A stretch of DNA of 64,000 nucleotides from Hymenoscyphus infarciens (taxonomy: Eukaryota; Ascomycota; Leotiomycetes; Helotiales; Helotiaceae): contig LLCB01000074.1 of assembly GCA_001414345.1 (NCBI GenBank), forward strand, positions 1 to 64,000, read 5' to 3'. The notes under the pieces were generated by a model. It was not told the DNA's origin. It saw only the letters and a program-made list of their open reading frames with translations, and ran no database searches. Shown piece by piece: positions 33,301 through 44,219 of this stretch; position 1 is the first letter of the stretch; each line of letters starts with the position of its first letter. Made by a program: the position numbers and the translations under genes.

Positions 33301-36300
33301 CTAACCTCTCATCCCCCCCAACCCCTCATAAGCCCTCCCATAATTCCCCAAGGCATCCAAAATAAACCCCACCCCCTCCCCTAACTGCTCAAGTAACCTC
33401 CCCGCAGCCCCATTCCCACCCAATCCATCCACCGGAGACCCCTCACCAGGCACAAATCCCATAGCCCTAGTCTTAAAACAAAGCATAATCATCGCATAAC
33501 TAGCCTGCATAGCACAACAAGCAAAAACCGGTATCGTCCGGGGCAATTTCTCATCTTTAGCCGTAGGCATGAAAAAGGACATTGGGTCGTTGGAGCGGAT
33601 TGCCTGTGGGTAGGGTAGGGAAGCGAAGGAACGGGCGATATTGAGGGAGGATTTGAGACAGATTTTTGCGGAGAAGTGGGAGGTGAAGGGGAGGAGAGGT
33701 TGTGTTGGTGTGGTGTTTTGGGAGTGGGATTGGGGGCTTGTTTGAGTTGGTCCTCTCGGGGTGTTGGAGTTTAAAGTGGATGTAGAAGGGGATGTGGCAA
33801 GGGAGATGGATACAGCAGAGTTGATCTGGTGGAAGGTGTTAGAGCAAGCACAGTTTGGTGCTGGGATTTTGGGTTCCATGGAGGCGGTGGTGGCGGGTTT
33901 TAGGTCGCAGTGTTTTTTTGTGAAAACGGGGATATCTAAGAATGCGCAGTAGCGGTGGAGTTTTATCCTGGCACTATTTCAAATGTATTAGTTCTTCATT
34001 CTCTCCCCCTCTCTTTCATTTCTCAGCTCACCTATTCAATTTTATTTTCGCCATTCCCCTCAGTGCTTGTGACACTTTGAGTTCCGAAGAATCGAGAGAT
34101 AGAGGTGGAGATGATTCCAAAGCCCATGTGTCTGCTTTCAAAACTAGGGGTTCGATGAGGCCTTCTAGTTCGAGCATTCGGTCCCAGATGGCTGTGGTGG
34201 TAGATTGGGTTTTCATGGCCACGTCTAGGTCGATGACAAATTGAGTTGCAGAAACTATGACTTGTTGGGCTTCTAAAAAGACTGTCCATGCCTTTTTTGG
34301 GAGTGGTTAGTCTTCCTGTGAGACGAGACATAGGGAACCGAAAGGGAACTTACTGATGGGTCTGCTGAGAAACATGGACCCGGCGTTGTGAAGCGTGGAT
34401 CGTAAAGAAGGACTGGCGGGGGCTGTTGGATGTATTAGCAGGCTGGTACCGCACAATTATGACACAGCTTTGTCGTTTGGTGATGCTCAATAACGCGTAA
34501 TACTGTTCCCCAAGCTTCACTTTCGTTTAAGCAAGGGGGGGATTGCGAAGGACACTGTGATAGGAAAAGAGTGAACTTACAGAGTTGCTGAGAATCGAAC
34601 CTTGGCAAGCAGTAATATACTAAGAATATAATCAGAACGTGGCTCAAGTCCAAAGCAATGATTCTCAAGACATACCGTCATCCACCAAACCCTCCGATTG
34701 GCCTCTGCATAATATTCATCATCATCCAGCTTCAAATGCAGCCCCAAAGCAATCGCAGCATTCAAAGCCTGCCCAGCTCGAATCCTCATCTTCGCAATAT
34801 TTCCACGCTGAGCATACTCATAACTACTCAGTAAAAGCAGCGCAATGATACTCTCATTCTCAATCGGATTTTGGGGGTGAAAAGGGTTTCGGTCCAAAGG
34901 ATTTGGATCGCTACTCAAAGCTTCGGATGGTTGGTTGGTGGATTCTATTAGTTCGGATTCAATCTCAATGCTTTCGAATGCGGATTGGGCAAATGCTTGA
35001 GCTTGTTCGCGACGAAGATGGACGGAACTTGTTCCTGAGGGGTCTGTGTCATCTGAGTGGGGAATTAGAGCGAGAGTTGCTGATATTGCTAGACTCAAGG
35101 GAGTCAAAGGCTCGAAATCTGGGGCGCTTTGACTGGTGAAAAGGGCATCTGGTGCTCGTCGCGTGCCAAGTTCTGGGTTATCAACGACTTGGTGGGTTTC
35201 AGGTGGTGGCAAGACAGGAAAGTAAGGATGGATGTAGGTGTAGTATGCCCCAAGACTATTCATTAATCAGCGTTGAAATGAATACATAATATCTATACGT
35301 ACATTTCCTGATCATTTGGGTATACTCGAATCGCACCAAGTGTTTGGTCAATTTCGGAAGAGGTTGCGGGATGGTCTGAAGTCTCATAACCACTGTCGTG
35401 AGGTTCAAGCTGGGCATTGAATATGGCATCAAACATAAAATCCGTATCCTCAAAAGACAAGTCGAGCCTGCAAGGAGTTAGAATAAGAAGTTGGAATTGC
35501 AACGATTGATAGTAAAGCAGAAGGGAAAATCGCGCCTGGATATAGCATAAGCTTCAAGAAGTAACCGCACAAGTGGCCCTTGAAGAATCCCACGAGAAAA
35601 GAAATAAGAATATGGCGGTACAGTTTCATGTAACCAGAGGATAGGATAAGCCAATGTACAAGATAAGAGGGCTAATTTTTGTCTTCATAATTTGGCTTGT
35701 CAGATTATCCGGAATAGTGTAGGAAAATTGATCGATTGTCCGAGGAGGCTCCGAAGTGAATAAAAATGGATTAAAACCTCTTCGGACAATCAATTCAAAC
35801 TTCCTACACGGAGTAGTAGAATTTCTTTCATAGGAATTTGTTGATTTATACGCTGAGCGATCAAAATGACCTTCTACAAAGCGGGGTTTGAGAACCAAGC
35901 AGAAATCTACATACTGCTTCAAGCCCCCTCCTGGTGCAACCAATGAGAGCGGTTCTGAAAACGAGGCTATAAGACCAAAGTCAGTCAGCGGTTGCTTCCG
36001 CACCGAACTAGAAGCAAAATCACCCTGAGTAATTTCAGGCAATATTGACAGAGGAACATGGTTGAAATCGCTATTGTCCAGAGTCAGATCTTTTGGATCC
36101 TTGGCAGATGATGATCCCCGTCTTTTTCGAATTCTAGAGCCACCACGTCGACTTTGAGTATAAACGCAAGTTTTTCCCTTGGTTGTGCACTATATCGAGG
36201 TCAGAAATCTGTTTAAAAGAGCAATGGGGCGTACAAACGCTAGTGCAGACCGTCTTTCCATCGCAACGAGTTCTGGAGGCACGACATTCTAGACAGGCCA

Positions 36301-36457
36301 ATTTTACCGGTGGGACGGCAAACTTCTTTCTGACAGGTTTTGCTGCCGAGATCAAAGTATTTGCGTTGCTTGTTCGAGCCCTATCAAGATCTAGGTCAAC
36401 TAGGGCCATGAATAATGAATCGGCGGGGCCCGCGGGGATTGGGATGCTGAAACCCAT
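33301..36457 (-). CDS. Zn2Cys6 transcription factor with fungal-specific regulatory domain
   Basis: Eight exons on the minus strand: 36457-36239, 36189-35915, 35467-35303, 35255-34676, 34619-34581, 34422-34354, 34291-34032, 33973-33301, giving 759 residues. The binuclear zinc cluster spans the first intron: cysteines 55, 58, 65, 71, 74 and 81 (CX2CX6CX5CX2CX6C), then VYTQSRRGGSRIRKRR. The middle region has AYYTYIHPYFPVLPPPE, QALNAAIALGLH and NRRVWWMTY / ACQGSILSNS, the fungal_trans signature; later come YDPRFTTPGP, AWTVFLEAQQVIV, SARIKLHRYCAF and DPMSFFMP. The 39-base exon 5 is needed to complete the CQGSI motif. The acceptor for exon 2 was chosen because it supplies the fifth cysteine. No stop or frameshift. 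It neighbours broken sulfur-amino-acid genes and a nitrilase; whether it regulated them is inference. Confidence 0.88.
35718..35808. repeat. 91-base foldback repeat within an intron
   Basis: Arms of about 33 bases (TGTAGGAAAATTGATCGATTGTCC... and complement of ...GGACAATCAATTCAAACTTCCTACA) flank a loop of about 25 bases. It lies in the second intron (35914-35468) of the Zn2Cys6 gene, which at 447 bases is much longer than its other introns. It may be a small MITE-like insertion, but no target duplication was identified. Confidence 0.6.
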
Positions 36458-37158
36458 CTTTGTAGGAAAGGAAAGAAGGTGTATGATGAGAGATTGACGT
36501 GAGATGAGGGGGCGATGAAGACCAATAATCGCGTGGGAGACATACATTTGATATATGCTGCAAAGCTGCAAATGCTTGCAACCGAGGAAAAAGAAGAAGA
36601 TAAGGATCTGTACAACTCCCGTCGCGACCCCTGTATGTGAAATTCGAGATGCACCAAACTTTAAATTCGAGGTGGCAGGGAATGATCAGGTGAGAATATA
36701 TGCGCAATGTGTGGTGTGTTGCAGCTGGCTGAATAAGTCGGGGGCAATCTCGGAGTACGAGAGTTCTTGGTGTTGATGGTTTTCAACTTGGTGAAGGAAT
36801 TGAAAAATCAATTCTAAACGCGAAAGATAGAGATGGAAAAAAGATCTGTAAGCTTACCGAGCTCGACAAAATGGACGCATAAGATGACGCGTGAAGCATT
36901 AATCGTATGAGTCTTTCCTAAACTTCATTTCATTTTCAAACCCCGTCGGGATTTGAATGAAATAAAACATGCACGTGACAAATTGTCCGCTATTGTGACA
37001 ATTGTGGTATGTTTATGAAGTATCTGGATAATCTCGGGGAGAAATATAAAAGCTTCTAGATCGTCTATCATAAAAGAAAACAACATCTAAAATAGGTAAC
37101 AGACCACGGAGGTCACGTTTACCACATGTGGCTGGAAAATAAGTCATCCTTGCCAACC
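36458..37158. other. Upstream region of the Zn2Cys6 gene, no gene recognised
   Basis: About 700 bases between the regulator's ATG and the 3' end of the next minus-strand pseudogene. It must hold the regulator's promoter. No clear motif was seen. Confidence 0.4.
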
Positions 37159-38527
37159 TCATCCCTCGATAACTTTTCGCGTCGCCTTCAATCCCGCTCC
37201 ATCAAAGGCTTGCTGGAAGTCGTGAATAATACCCAAACTAACGCGAATAAGATCAGGCGCCACGCCCGCTTGTATCTTCTCCTTGTCAGGTAATTGCTGA
37301 TGCGGTCGTCCTCCACGTATGGACAATCAATGTCTTCGCATCTCCTACATTCGCAAGATGACTGCACAGCTTCAGATTGTCAACCATCGTCCGCCCTACC
37401 CATTCTTCAACTCCTTCGTCCCGTATTCGTGATCGGGATGCGATTTGAGTCCTGGATCCAACACCCAGTTGACGAGAGGATGTGCTTCGAGCCATTCTGC
37501 GAAAGCGAGGGCATATGCCTTTCTCCGCGCAAGCTGGGCGTTTCGAGGCCCAGGAGGAATAACCAGGCGCTGAAGGGACTCATATATGGTCCGAGATCGC
37601 GCATAGCATCCATTCGAAGTTTGGCTGAGAGGGCTTTGAATCCGTACGCGTCCCAAAATTTCATACCGTGGTATCCATCTGCTACCTGGGAGTTTCCCGC
37701 TTTTGGACCAGTCAAATTTCCCGCCATCGATTACAATTCCTCCCATTGACGTTCCATGTCCTGCAAAAGCCGGGTTAGAACAGGCCGTTCTCTTCAACCT
37801 TCGTCAAGGAAATATGGACCACAGATAAAGGAAAGAGAAACGAGTTACTTACCTCCAATCCATTTAGTCACACTATGTATGATATCCGCTCCCAATGAAA
37901 ATGTTCTCTACACATATCCACCCATGCCAAAGGTGGTAGTATCGCAAATCAAAGGGATCCCAGCATGCTACCTTAACACTGGCCGCGATATCCGGAACTT
38001 TATGTTTTGGATTCCCTATCGTCTCGATATATACAGCTCTTGTTTTATCGTCAATTGCGGCGGCAATAGCGGCAGGATCTAAACGTTATTCGCCACGTCT
38101 GACTTTCTGTAAGGAGTATTGAACGGAAACCCACCTTGTCCTTCAACCCATTTAACATGGTTATTGAACTTCTTCAGATAGACTTTAAACTGATTGTAGG
38201 TCACTCCATACAACCAACTCGTACTGAAAAAATTACACCCCGACTCCATCACAGAAGTAATTGCCATGAACTGTACAGCATGGCCCGACGCCGTAGCAAC
38301 AGCCCCAATACCTCCAACATCGTTAACCTCGTTTCCACACCGAAATCGTTCGGGTTCCCCATCCGTGTATAGACATAACCATCCTTTTCCCAAGCGAACT
38401 TCGAAGCCCCATCTGCGGCATCGGTGAAGTTGTAGAAACAAGTTTGAAAGGGGGGTACGGCGCGGGAAACGTTTACGGGATCGGGCTCTTGACCTGCATG
38501 GAGTTGGAGAGTTTCGAATTCTGGCTG
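37159..38527 (-). pseudogene. Broken O-acetylhomoserine sulfhydrylase (PLP-dependent)
   Basis: Minus-strand pieces in order: FETLQLHAGQEPDPVNVSRA, AADGASKFAWEKDGYVYTRMGNP, a frameshift, GAVATASGHAVQFMAITSV, VYLKKFNNHVKWVEGQ, a good GT-AG intron, [33 protein letters not shown], a frameshift, GMGGYV-stop (TAG near 37914), [15 protein letters not shown] (with the PLP lysine), another good intron, HGTSMGGIVIDGGKFDW, FWDAYGFKALSAKLRMDAM, LGPYMSPFSAWLF, LPDKEKIQAGVAPDLIRVSL and TGA at 37159-37161. This is the MET17/cysD family, which makes homocysteine from O-acetylhomoserine and sulfide; FUB7 of the fusaric acid pathway also belongs here. At least two frameshifts plus a stop show loss of function although splice sites and catalytic lysine survive. 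The 5' exon carrying the ATG was not found. Confidence 0.88.
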
Positions 38528-39305
38528 TCTGGAGGTGAGGTGTTAGTTCTTATATGGGAACGAGGGGCAGAGCGTGGTACTTTGTGATTCTCCTTAGGGA
38601 TCCTGAGGTTGGCATCTTGAAAGTAGGTATGTGTTTCTGTCTTCTCAAAAGAGGGACTGCTAAGAGGAGGTATCAAAAATCGAGAACTTGGTCAATCACT
38701 TTCAAGCTCCCGAGCTCCAAGAGGGGGTATATACCCCTCTCTTCCCCTGTCGTTTCATCCTGCCCATTTCCGATTGCTTTTCCAAGTGGGAATATGCACA
38801 GAAATGTCGCAAAGATAAGGGTTCTCAAAAACCGAGTTGAGAGTTGAGGTAGTTCTGAGACTGAAAAGTACAAATACCGTAAGCCTTGTGAGGGGTACAT
38901 GAGTACTCAAATCCCGTCGTGGTGTTTTGGTATTTCCCCGGGATTTCGGTGAGACGACCCCCACATTTTGTATGTAGGTGTGCATTGGACTTGGTGGAAT
39001 ATCTTTCCTGGGGAGCTTTTCCTTATCTGTTCAATTTTTGGGTTGCGAGGATGATGTTTGGTGTTTTTGTTGGTTGGGTTGTGGTGGATGTGGTCTCGAC
39101 GGTATCAAGTTTCGATGCGGTCTTGTGTTTTATTGTCTAATGAAGTGGAAAAGGTTTGTTTGCGAGAACTGATCGCATTTTTCTATGTGCTGGTCCGTGG
39201 AGTTGTGGCTATCACAGCTTTCACTTTCCACTTACTTTCGCTTCTATTTATACTTCTCCGTCTATCGCCTTGTTCTTCACATCACGGTGCCTCACCCCTT
39301 TCTGT
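38528..39305. other. Intergenic stretch, no gene recognised
   Basis: Short frames on both strands (38554-38847 plus, 38919-39172 plus) have no motif. The first 5' exon of the sulfhydrylase pseudogene should lie somewhere in its left part. Confidence 0.35.
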
Positions 39306-40617
39306 TCACTCCCTGAACGCCACGTTTACGGCGGATTTCTTGTCCACATTCAAGGTACTAAAATGGTTAGACCACAACGTTGAAACTTTCAAGGTGGTGG
39401 TTACACGTACAAAATATCCGGTCTCGAATAACTTCCAACAGGATCAAAGTCCATCTAAAACCATAGTAAGTAACTGTCCCAAAATCGCCGAACCCGATTG
39501 AAAACTCACTCTTGCTTCCATAAGGTCAGAAAGTTGTAAGGTGGCATACAAAACCTCCTCCTTATCGAAAACAGGCTCCACGATGAAAGTACCTAATGGT
39601 CCAACAACACAAGAACCACCGTGATTGAGAATATCATTCTTGCTCCAGGGTTGGCCTGAGGGATTGCGATCATTGCTACCTTCAGCAAATGGTGGATAAT
39701 CCTCTGGGAAATCGGAGACCTGTTGATTTTGAGTTAGCTCTTTTCATTGTGAGAGGGAGGAAATGAATGAGGACCTTGTTAAACTGATTGACGGAGATGA
39801 CGAAACATCGGCCCTCTTTGGCGATATGTTGCATACTTGCAGTCCAAGAGGGTAAATCGTCTGCATTTGGAGCGATATAAATCCTACCGAGTTCAATCAT
39901 CAGTTCGATTGAGCCATCTTTCGGGGTGGATAGGAGATACTTACTCGATTCCCAATTGGTATAAAGCAAGTCTAGCAGCAGGCATGTAATTCTCCCAACA
40001 TATCAATCCTCCAATTTTCCCGAAGCCAACATCGGTGACTTGTAAAGAGTCTCCTGATCCTCGCCCCCATACTAATCGCTCAGCTCCGGTAGGAATTAAC
40101 TATAGTTTTCTGTTGATATCTTGTTCTGAATACAGGCGGCGTTGGGGACTTACCTTTCGATGTTTATGAAGAAGTGTTCCTTCCTTCCCGATAAGAACCG
40201 CGGTACAATACAAAGTCCCGCGTAAGTCCTTCTCAATAATACCAATAGAGAGCGTAACCTCATTTTCTTTCGCGCATTCTAGCAGGATATCGAAGTCCGG
40301 AGATGGAATAGCGATTGAAGAATCGTGGTATTTTGCAAACCATTCTCGGCCTGCTCTCAGTCATTAACAAGACTCCAATACCAAGAGAAAGAAGAAAACC
40401 CAATACCTCTAGGCTCACGAAAACCGATCGTCGCATCAAATGCATATCTCCAAGGGTACGCGGATAAAAATCCTTCTGGAAATGTCACGAGTTCTGCGCC
40501 TTGCGATGCAGCTTCGGCCGTGAAATGCTGTACCTTTTTGATACTTTCAGGAAGATTAAAGGATACTGGTGATGCTTGTACAGCGGCTATCTTGACGGTT
40601 TTCTGTCTTGGAGTCAT
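39306..40617 (-). CDS. Nitrilase (carbon-nitrogen hydrolase)
   Basis: Seven exons on the minus strand: 40617-40407, 40350-40154, 40099-39945, 39883-39775, 39719-39510, 39454-39411, 39357-39306, giving 325 residues. Introns are 53-61 bases, all GT-AG. The catalytic triad is readable: Glu48 in [13 protein letters not shown], Lys136 in [15 protein letters not shown] and Cys170 in [11 protein letters not shown]. Other family landmarks are [16 protein letters not shown]-type [20 protein letters not shown] and a C-terminal [13 protein letters not shown]. The enzyme should hydrolyse nitriles to carboxylic acids and ammonia; substrate cannot be told from sequence. It is intact while the two neighbouring homocysteine-pathway genes are dead, so it is under separate selection or recently spared. 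It faces away from the homoserine acetyltransferase remnant at 41128. Confidence 0.92.
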
Positions 40618-41127
40618 GACTGTAGAGGAAGTATTGATAAGTTTGGTGCTTTAACGTGACACGAACACTCTTTTTATTGCCGTAGAGGTCTCTTAGCTTC
40701 AATAATCTAGTAGCTTCAGTTCGTAAATGGGTGAGTTGGTGAGCCCCACTTAAATCGCGGGGTTTTAACCAGTCAGTCCTCTCGGGGTTTGAGAAAGTAC
40801 CCCACGCATTGTACCTGGTAAGAACATGGTGAGTACAATTATTCTCACCTGTTTTACACCAGACACCGAGGTTTCAGAAGAGATAACAGACATGTTCAAC
40901 TAATCCTGGTTTAAGCATGCATTCAGGATGTTTTTGAAGTGCTTGTCGGTTGAGTGGGGTTATGGTCCCCTTTGAACTCATTAGAGTACACTCTTTTCCT
41001 CACCTCGGAATTCCCCATCTATAGCTTAAACCAAAAACAAATGAATGTGTCACCGAATAGTAAGCGGTGCATCCAGTTTAGTTAACTAATATAAGTTCTC
41101 AATTACCCACCAACCTGCACAAACCCA
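40618..41127. promoter_or_regulatory. Shared upstream region of nitrilase and acetyltransferase remnant
   Basis: About 510 bases between divergent genes. No specific element was recognised; the nitrilase promoter must be here. Confidence 0.4.
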
Positions 41128-42450
41128 TACCATAGCTTCGTCAAAGAGCAAAAATTCGCTTTCCTCAACTCATGCGAGCTCGAATCGGGGGTTATTCTTA
41201 AAGACGTAACTGTGGCATACAAAAGATGGGGAAAACTAAATGCGACTTTCGATAATTGTTTGGTCGTGTATCACTCACTATCAGGAAGTAGTGATATTTC
41301 AGGTTGGTAGGGACCCCTGCTAGGAAATGGGAAAGCATTTGATACCTCGCGATTTCTCGTCTTTTGTGCAAATGATCTGGGTTCGCCGTATGGAAGTACC
41401 TCATCGCTTAGTATAAATCCTGATACGGGGAGAGCTTATGGACCTGAGCTTCCGCAAACCACTATTCGGGATGATATTCGGTACGCAGTTTTGACGTGTA
41501 TTCATTACTCTAGGCTTTTTTTGCTGACCTACCTGTTTAAAGATTGAATAAGTTGGCCTTGGATGCTTTGGGGATTACGAGAGTTGCAGCGGTAGTAAAG
41601 AGTTCGACAGGCAGAATGACTACGCTTGAATGGCCTCTTTGTACACCAAGAGGATATGTGCAAGCAATACTCCCTTTATCAACGTCCGTCGATCATGATG
41701 CTTGGGGGATATCATGGGTGGGGAATTCCGATGATCCTACCTATCTGCAGTATCTTTTGCTGGCCGCTGATCTCCACAGGCGGAAGCCCAAAGACAATGC
41801 GTCTTCGCAGATCCAGCTTTCAAAGACGGTTATTACAGTCCTACACCAGAAACCCAACCAGCATCAGGTCTCACCGGCGGCACAAATGGTTGCAATGCTT
41901 ACCAATCGCTGTTCGCCCTCTTTCGGTGCAAGATTCGGAAGAGGCGCTGCGGTGGAGAAGGGAATGGAAACATTAAAGGTCCACAGGATATCTAGTCCTC
42001 CAGATATCCAAAGAAGCCGAAGTTTACAGCACAAAGTTATCTTCAACACCAGGGACAGAAATTTGTGAATCGATTTGATGCGAATTGGTTTATACACTTG
42101 TAAGCACTTTCCTTTCTCCTTGCTTAAACAAGAAACCTCTGCTTACACTTTCCTCCCTACTAGAACTCGAAAGATGGACCATAACGGCACCACAAGAGAT
42201 CGAGTGGAAGAAAAAGAGACATCAACTCCACTTTCCCGCGAGATGCATTATCAGAACTCCTCAGCAAAGCACCCTCAAGATCTCTCGTCGTAGGTATCGC
42301 ATCAGACGTTCTCTTCACACACCAGACCAGCAAGATGTCCTCGTAAATGCACTTCCAGCTGCAGATTTAATTATGATCCCGTTACCAGAAGGTCATGCTG
42401 GGTTTTTAATAGAGTTTAAAGCTCTTGGTCCGTTAATCGAAAATCTTTAG
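41128..42450 (+). pseudogene. Broken homoserine O-acetyltransferase
   Basis: Plus-strand pieces: FVKEQKFAFLNSCELESGVI, VAYKRWGKLNATFDNCLVVY, HSLSGSSDISGW-stop-GPLLGNGKAF (family has WWGPLLG, so TGG became TAG), DTSRFLVFCANDLGSPYGS, INPDTGRAYGPELPQTTIRDD, a GT-AG intron, LALDALGITRVAAVV, then KSSTGRMTTLEWPLCTP where functional enzymes have GGSMGGMTTLEWPLCTP. After a frameshift come ADPAFKDGYYSPTPETQPAS and finally VLVNALPAADLIMIPLPEGHAGF, FKALGPLIENL-stop. The family acetylates homoserine with acetyl-CoA (MET2, also FUB5 of fusaric acid). The stop, at least two frameshifts and a damaged nucleophile elbow show loss of function. It forms the upstream step to the sulfhydrylase at 37159-38527. The true 5' end is not identified. 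Confidence 0.88.
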
Positions 42451-43264
42451 AGGGAAAGGAAACCTAGGTTATATGAAGGGGACCAATTGGTTATAGAGAA
42501 TAGTATTTTTGGAGAGGTGGAATCTAGTTGTTGAGGGAAACGGGACTTTTCATTTTCTTCATATGACATAGTAGAGTTCAGTAATTTGATAAAGGGATAC
42601 CATGGAAGCACTTTAGTCGTTAGTTCTCCTATGTGCCTTCTCAAATACGAGAGGGTCTTTGAATAAGCTTGGCGGGGATCTTCAAAATTGTGCAGTCCTG
42701 CAAGAAACAAAACAGCGGGGAGGCCCGGCATATTATCGCCTCTAATTTGCGAAACAATCAAAACTAATCAGCTCAGTTGACCCCCAAAACTAGAGATTCC
42801 AAACCCCGATTTGACACCCCGAATCCCGAAGTTACACACACACAAATGTAACAAGAAAATAAGATATGTTATAATACCCAAAGGTTCCGGTAGGTAAATT
42901 CCGCTAATCCACGGTTACCTTCTTCAGATTCCTAAAACTTTCCAAAACCGTGGATCATCCAGAAATACGGCCGTACAAGCCTAGGGAAAATCTTCCCTAC
43001 AATTGCGGGGAAAATTATACCCCAATATCTGGAGAACAATAGAGTAGCAGTTGCATGTTCTGCAATATTAGGCACTTCAAAGTTTCATAGGACGACGAGT
43101 CTACTACTCGAATCAATCGAGTATGCTTTGGAACCGAAGTTAAATAGTGCGATTGATTACATTAAGGATGCACATTTGGCGATAACTAGTGATTTAAGTA
43201 GAGGAAATAACGATGAGGGAAAAAGTGAGAATTTTGAAGAGTTGGAGAAGAGGATAATATCAGA
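42451..43264. other. Intergenic stretch with a coding-like remnant near its right end
   Basis: A plus-strand frame from about 43015 to 43271 reads GKIIPQYLENNRVAVACSAI, TSKFHRTTSLLLESIEYALE, NFEELEKRIISDC-stop. It looks like the C-terminus of a protein but has no start and I do not recognise the family. The rest, including the minus frame 42447-42761, has no motif. Confidence 0.35.
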
Positions 43265-43479
43265 TTGTTAAGGAGTAAGGAGGCTCCTTATTACTACTCG
43301 GGTAAAATATACTATATCTCTCTCTATTCTATAAAGTATAAAGTTTTATACTTTAAGTTAGAAGAGTGAATTATATTAAGCTAGTAATTAATCCTATTCT
43401 TTAGAATTAAGAAGATAAAGAGAAGTATACTACCTAAGCAAAAAAAAAGAGAAGAGATAAGAGTAATAATAATATAAGA

Positions 43480-43513
<34 letters not shown>

Positions 43514-43688
43514 GACTACTAGAAGATAAGAGAAGATAAGATAAAAGAAAGAAAAAGAAATAAATTCGAGAAAAGCTACTAGATATTATCTTCTTTTTTT
43601 TTTAATTTATAAATTGTTTTCTCTAATTTATTATTAACTAACATTTTACTTATAAGTACTACGATGGGTTTCTAAGCTAGGTGATTAC

Positions 43689-43722
<34 letters not shown>

Positions 43723-43760
43723 ACGCTCTCTGCTATGCTGATGCTGGTGCCGGTGCTAAG
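43265..43760. repeat. AT-rich low-complexity block with TAA and TA microsatellites
   Basis: TAA repeats at about 43481-43513 and TA repeats at about 43692-43720 lie within strongly AT-biased sequence. The block separates the dead sulfur-gene region from the conserved wc-2/rad50 block. No gene seen up to 44219. Confidence 0.7.
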
Positions 43761-44219
43761 CAAGTGAGTTTAGCTCTACTAGGTGGGTGGGGTGGCTATA
43801 CATTAAAGCAGACTGGAATATTAGGTAAGAAGATTAAAGGCTATAGACTTTCGTTGTATATTAAAATCTCCCTGAGGCGTTCTCGAGTCCACCAAAAAAA
43901 GGCTGCCCACCTACCTACCACTAGAAAACACAAACACAACGGTCTTGCCATCCCCGAATCTTCACTCCAGTCAATACTCAGACCAAAAACCAGTTCAACT
44001 TTACTGCACTATTAAATCATTCTTTTATATATATATAAAAAAGGTCAAGATCCTTTCATCTCCTCTCAAAAGAGTCCAAATTAAATCCGGGTATACACTT
44101 TCCCCCTTCTAAACACCAGAGATTCCAGTGGAACGAAACCCAACCTGACACCTTCCGTTTCCCAACGAAAATTAAAAACCCCATACGCCCCTATGACATA
44201 TCGTGAGAGGCTATGAAAT

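Noticed and set aside
35626..36042. 138-codon minus open frame continuing past exon 2 of the regulator
   Set aside because: It runs into intron 2 and a foldback. The donor at 35914 with acceptor at 35468 joins sequence in frame with the family's next block.
36178..36189. Acceptor CCAAG at 36178 for exon 2 of the Zn2Cys6 regulator
   Set aside because: It keeps frame but loses the fifth zinc cysteine. The acceptor ATATAG just upstream supplies it and restores CX2CX6C.
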